Source: AC-32 sp038236705 (GTDB lineage Bacteria; Actinomycetota; Thermoleophilia; Gaiellales; Gaiellaceae). Taken from it: a DNA stretch of 64,000 bases. Positions 62,105-64,000 of the stretch are shown one piece after another; position 1 is the stretch's first letter, and every line of letters begins with the position of its first letter. The notes beneath the pieces were generated by a model that searched no databases, was not told the origin of the DNA, and saw only the letters and a program-made list of their open reading frames with translations. A program made the position numbers and the translations under genes. Location of the stretch: the NCBI GenBank assembly GCA_038236705.1, contig JBBRZN010000001.1:101645-165644 (forward strand). Direction: 5' to 3'.

Positions 62105-62770
62105 ATGGTCGAAAGCGTGAACGTCATCGGTCGCGGCCGCGTCGGCTCGGCGCTGGCCGCCCGGCTCGAAGAGCGCGGCGTGGCCGTGCGCAAGGACGGA
62201 GCGGAGCTGGTGCTGCTCTGCGTGCCGGACACGGCCATTCGGGACGTGGCTCGGGGTCTGACCCCGGGACCTGGCCGTTGGGTCGCCCACGTCAGCGGCG
62301 CGACCCCGCTGGCCGCGCTCGACCCGCACGAGCGGCGCTTCTCGCTGCATCCCCTGCAGACGTTCACGCGCACGCGAGGGGCCGAGCAGCTCGACGGCGC
62401 CTGGGCGGCGATCACCGCCGAGACGGACGAGGCCCTCGAGCTCGGCTTCGAGCTGGCGCGCATGCTCGGGCTGGAGCCGTTCGAGCTCGCCGACGCCAAG
62501 CGGCCGCTCTACCACGCGGGCGCCGCGGTCGCGTCGAACTACCTGGTCACGCTGCACGAGGCGGCCGCAAGCCTGGTTGCCGCGGCAGGCGCGCCGCCCG
62601 AGGCGCTCGAGCCGCTGATGCGCCGGACGATCGAGAACGGCTTCGAGCTGACCGGCCCGATCGAGCGCGGTGACTGGGCAACCGTGGAAGCCCACCGCGA
62701 GGCGATCCGCCGCGTGCGGCCGGATCTGGAACCGCTCTACGACGTGCTCGCGGAGGCGACCGCGAGATGA
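62105..62770 (+). CDS. Rossmann-like DUF2520 protein of the pantothenate cluster
   Basis: 221 residues. NAD(P)-binding N-terminal domain (VNVIGRGRVGSALAARL) and DUF2520 helical domain (HPLQTFTRTRGAEQL, RPLYHAGAAVASNYLVTLHEAA, LMRRTIENGF). Genes of this type often precede panC in actinobacteria, and the fold resembles ketopantoate reductase, so a PanE-like role is plausible but unproved. Residues 50-57 (in RGLTPGPGR) are encoded by the dispersed palindromic repeat at 62254-62275. ATG start; overlaps panC by 4 bases (ATGA). Confidence 0.88.
   Translation: MVESVNVIGRGRVGSALAARLEERGVAVRKDGAELVLLCVPDTAIRDVARGLTPGPGRWVAHVSGATPLAALDPHERRFSLHPLQTFTRTRGAEQLDGAWAAITAETDEALELGFELARMLGLEPFELADAKRPLYHAGAAVASNYLVTLHEAAASLVAAAGAPPEALEPLMRRTIENGFELTGPIERGDWATVEAHREAIRRVRPDLEPLYDVLAEATAR
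62254..62275 (+). repeat. dispersed repeat GGTCTGACCCCGGGACCTGG inside a gene
   Basis: 22 bp identical to the reverse complement of 11910-11931. It lies in frame in the DUF2520 gene at a loop between the first domain's strands, adding about eight Gly/Pro-rich residues. Confidence 0.75.
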
Positions 62771-63507
62771 AGATCGCCCGCACCGCCGCTGAGCTCCCGG
62801 CCGAGGGCGAGATCGGCCTGGTCCCCACGATGGGCGCTTTCCACGAGGGTCACCTCTCGCTCCTCCGCGCCGCCCGGGCCGAGAACGAGGTCGTGGTCGC
62901 GAGCCTGTTCGTCAACCCAGCCCAGTTCGCGCAGGGCGAGGACCTCGCGAGCTACCCGCGCGACGAGGACCGCGACATGCAGCTCGCCGAGGAAGTCGGC
63001 GTGGACGTGCTCTTCGTGCCGGGAGTCGACGAGATCTTCCCGCCCGGGTATGAAACGTGGGTCGAGGTCGGAAGGCTGGGCTCGATCCTGGAGGGCGAGC
63101 ACCGCCCCGGCCATTTTCGCGGAGTGGCCACCGTCTGTCTCAAGCTCTTCAACCTCGTCCGCCCGCGCCGCGCCTACTTCGGCCAGAAGGACGCGCAGCA
63201 GGTGGCCGTGGTGAAGCGGATGGTGCAGGACCTCGCGCTGCCGGTCGAGATCCGCGTCCTCCCCACCGTGCGGGATGCCGACGGGCTCGCGCTCTCGTCG
63301 CGGAACGCCTTCCTCTCGCCCGAGGAGCGCGAGCGGGCCCTGGCGCTGCCGCGGGCGCTCAGGGCCAACGACCCCTCGCTGCTCGACGGCCTCGAGGCCG
63401 ACTACTTCGAGGTCGCCGACTTCGACCCGCCCGTGCTCGCCGCAGCCGTACGGATCGGCGGAACCCGCCTGATCGACAATCTCGTCCTGGAAGGAGAGCC
63501 CTCGTGA
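62767..63507 (+). CDS. panC: pantoate--beta-alanine ligase, short form
   Basis: 246 residues, about 35 fewer than usual because the C-terminal domain is shortened. GLVPTMGAFHEGHLSLLRAA (HIGH-like), SLFVNPAQFAQGEDLASYPR, ILEGEHRPGHFRGVATVCLKLF, AYFGQKDAQQVAVVKRM and LALSSRN show a complete active site. Makes pantothenate from pantoate, beta-alanine and ATP. ATG start coupled to the previous gene; overlaps panB (GTGA). Confidence 0.95.
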   Translation: MKIARTAAELPAEGEIGLVPTMGAFHEGHLSLLRAARAENEVVVASLFVNPAQFAQGEDLASYPRDEDRDMQLAEEVGVDVLFVPGVDEIFPPGYETWVEVGRLGSILEGEHRPGHFRGVATVCLKLFNLVRPRRAYFGQKDAQQVAVVKRMVQDLALPVEIRVLPTVRDADGLALSSRNAFLSPEERERALALPRALRANDPSLLDGLEADYFEVADFDPPVLAAAVRIGGTRLIDNLVLEGEPS

Positions 63508-64000
63508 GCAAGTACGCATCCTGGACCCACGGCAAGCTGCCGCTCCCCGAGCTCCTCGAGCTCAAGCGCCGCGGGCAGAAGCTCGCGATGGTGACCGCCT
63601 ACGACTTTCCGAGCGGGCGCGTCGCCGACGATGCCGGCGTCGAGCTCGTGCTCGTCGGCGACTCGGCGGCCATGGTCGTGCTCGGCCACGACTCGACCGT
63701 GCCGGCGACGATGGAGGAGCTGCTGATGCTGACCAGCGCGGTCACGCGCGGCGCCAAACGGCCGCTGGTGATCGCCGACATGCCCTTCGGCTCGTTCCAG
63801 GTCTCCGACGAGGCGGCCGCTGAAAATGCCGTCCGCTTCGTCAAGGAAGCCGGGGCCGATGCGGTGAAGCTCGAGGGCGCGGGGCCGATGCTCTCGCGGG
63901 TGCAGGCGATCGTCGACGCCGGGATCCCGGTGATGGGCCACGTCGGCCTGACGCCGCAGTCGGCAACGATGCTCGGGGGCTTCAAGGCGCAAGGGCGTAC
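63504..64000 (+). CDS. panB: 3-methyl-2-oxobutanoate hydroxymethyltransferase (partial)
   Basis: First 165 residues; the gene runs off the window. MVTAYDFPSGRVADDAGVELVLVGDSAAMVVLGHDST, VIADMPFGSFQVS, VKLEGAGPM and PVMGHVGLTPQS are the standard PanB strands, including the metal-binding Asp residues. Makes ketopantoate. GTG start with GGAAGGAG upstream, overlapping the panC stop. Confidence 0.95.
   Translation, partial: MSKYASWTHGKLPLPELLELKRRGQKLAMVTAYDFPSGRVADDAGVELVLVGDSAAMVVLGHDSTVPATMEELLMLTSAVTRGAKRPLVIADMPFGSFQVSDEAAAENAVRFVKEAGADAVKLEGAGPMLSRVQAIVDAGIPVMGHVGLTPQSATMLGGFKAQGR

Noticed and set aside
1..64000. CRISPR arrays, IS transposases, rRNA operons
   Set aside because: No regularly spaced direct repeats, no transposase or cas motifs and no rRNA sequences were found on either strand; the repeats seen are dispersed or inverted.

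Overview
This is 64 kb of high-GC chromosome from an actinobacterium. The gene set, the leaderless genes with TAnnnT -10 boxes, the frequent GTG/TTG starts and the GTGA operon overlaps all fit Actinomycetota. The membrane-protein and glycosyltransferase types suggest class Thermoleophilia (Gaiellales/Solirubrobacterales-like); that placement is an inference from sequence memory, not a search. Genes are packed very tightly, with convergent pairs sharing stop tetranucleotides and divergent pairs separated by 17-24 bp.

Layout. 0-15 kb is housekeeping: pheST, two tandem methyltransferases, a MOSC protein, a TrmH-type RNA methyltransferase, rplT-rpmI-infC, thrS, a CBS protein, a FIST sensor, msrA-msrB. 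15-19.8 kb holds a reductase, an orphan pair of contractile-tail tube-like genes with a decayed chimeric duplicate, and small secreted proteins. 20.0-22.4 kb is a small lower-GC island ending in a tRNA-Val(GAC) gene. It is bounded by a direct repeat of the tRNA 3' end and carries a GT-C glycosyltransferase plus pseudogenes of a flavin monooxygenase and a VapC-like PIN toxin. 22.5-31.5 kb has membrane proteins, a PcrA/UvrD helicase, a CinA-like protein and two double-GNAT proteins.

31.5-36.5 kb is the most interesting locus. A cobalamin riboswitch on the minus strand precedes six translationally coupled genes: two secreted DUF4430 (transcobalamin C-terminal-like) proteins, an ECF transporter T subunit, a fused double ATPase, an S component, and a secreted alpha/alpha-barrel protein resembling the transcobalamin/intrinsic-factor N-terminal domain. 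Together they look like a corrinoid uptake system in which the two halves of the animal B12 carrier fold occur as separate bacterial proteins beside an ECF transporter. Both H-loop histidines of the ATPase are replaced.

36.5-49 kb has VanZ, a PQQ-type sugar dehydrogenase, a TrkA pair, two APC-permease/UspA fusions with shared about 150-bp upstream repeats, a lower-GC phosphoribosyltransferase gene between inverted copies of that repeat, and a K+-independent H+-pyrophosphatase. 49-64 kb has a GCS2 ligase, a GT4 glycosyltransferase, rex, glutaredoxin, glutamate dehydrogenase, a subtilase, tsaE-tsaB-rimI-tsaD, a family-4 uracil-DNA glycosylase, a GAF-PAS histidine kinase, and the DUF2520-panC-panB pantothenate cluster running off the end.

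Genome-wide habits visible here: at least 14 genes have a TAnnnT hexamer 6-8 nt upstream of the start codon (leaderless mRNAs); several divergent pairs use overlapping back-to-back -10 boxes; three genes appear to start with CTG; and short odd-centred palindromes recur, one of them inside a coding sequence.
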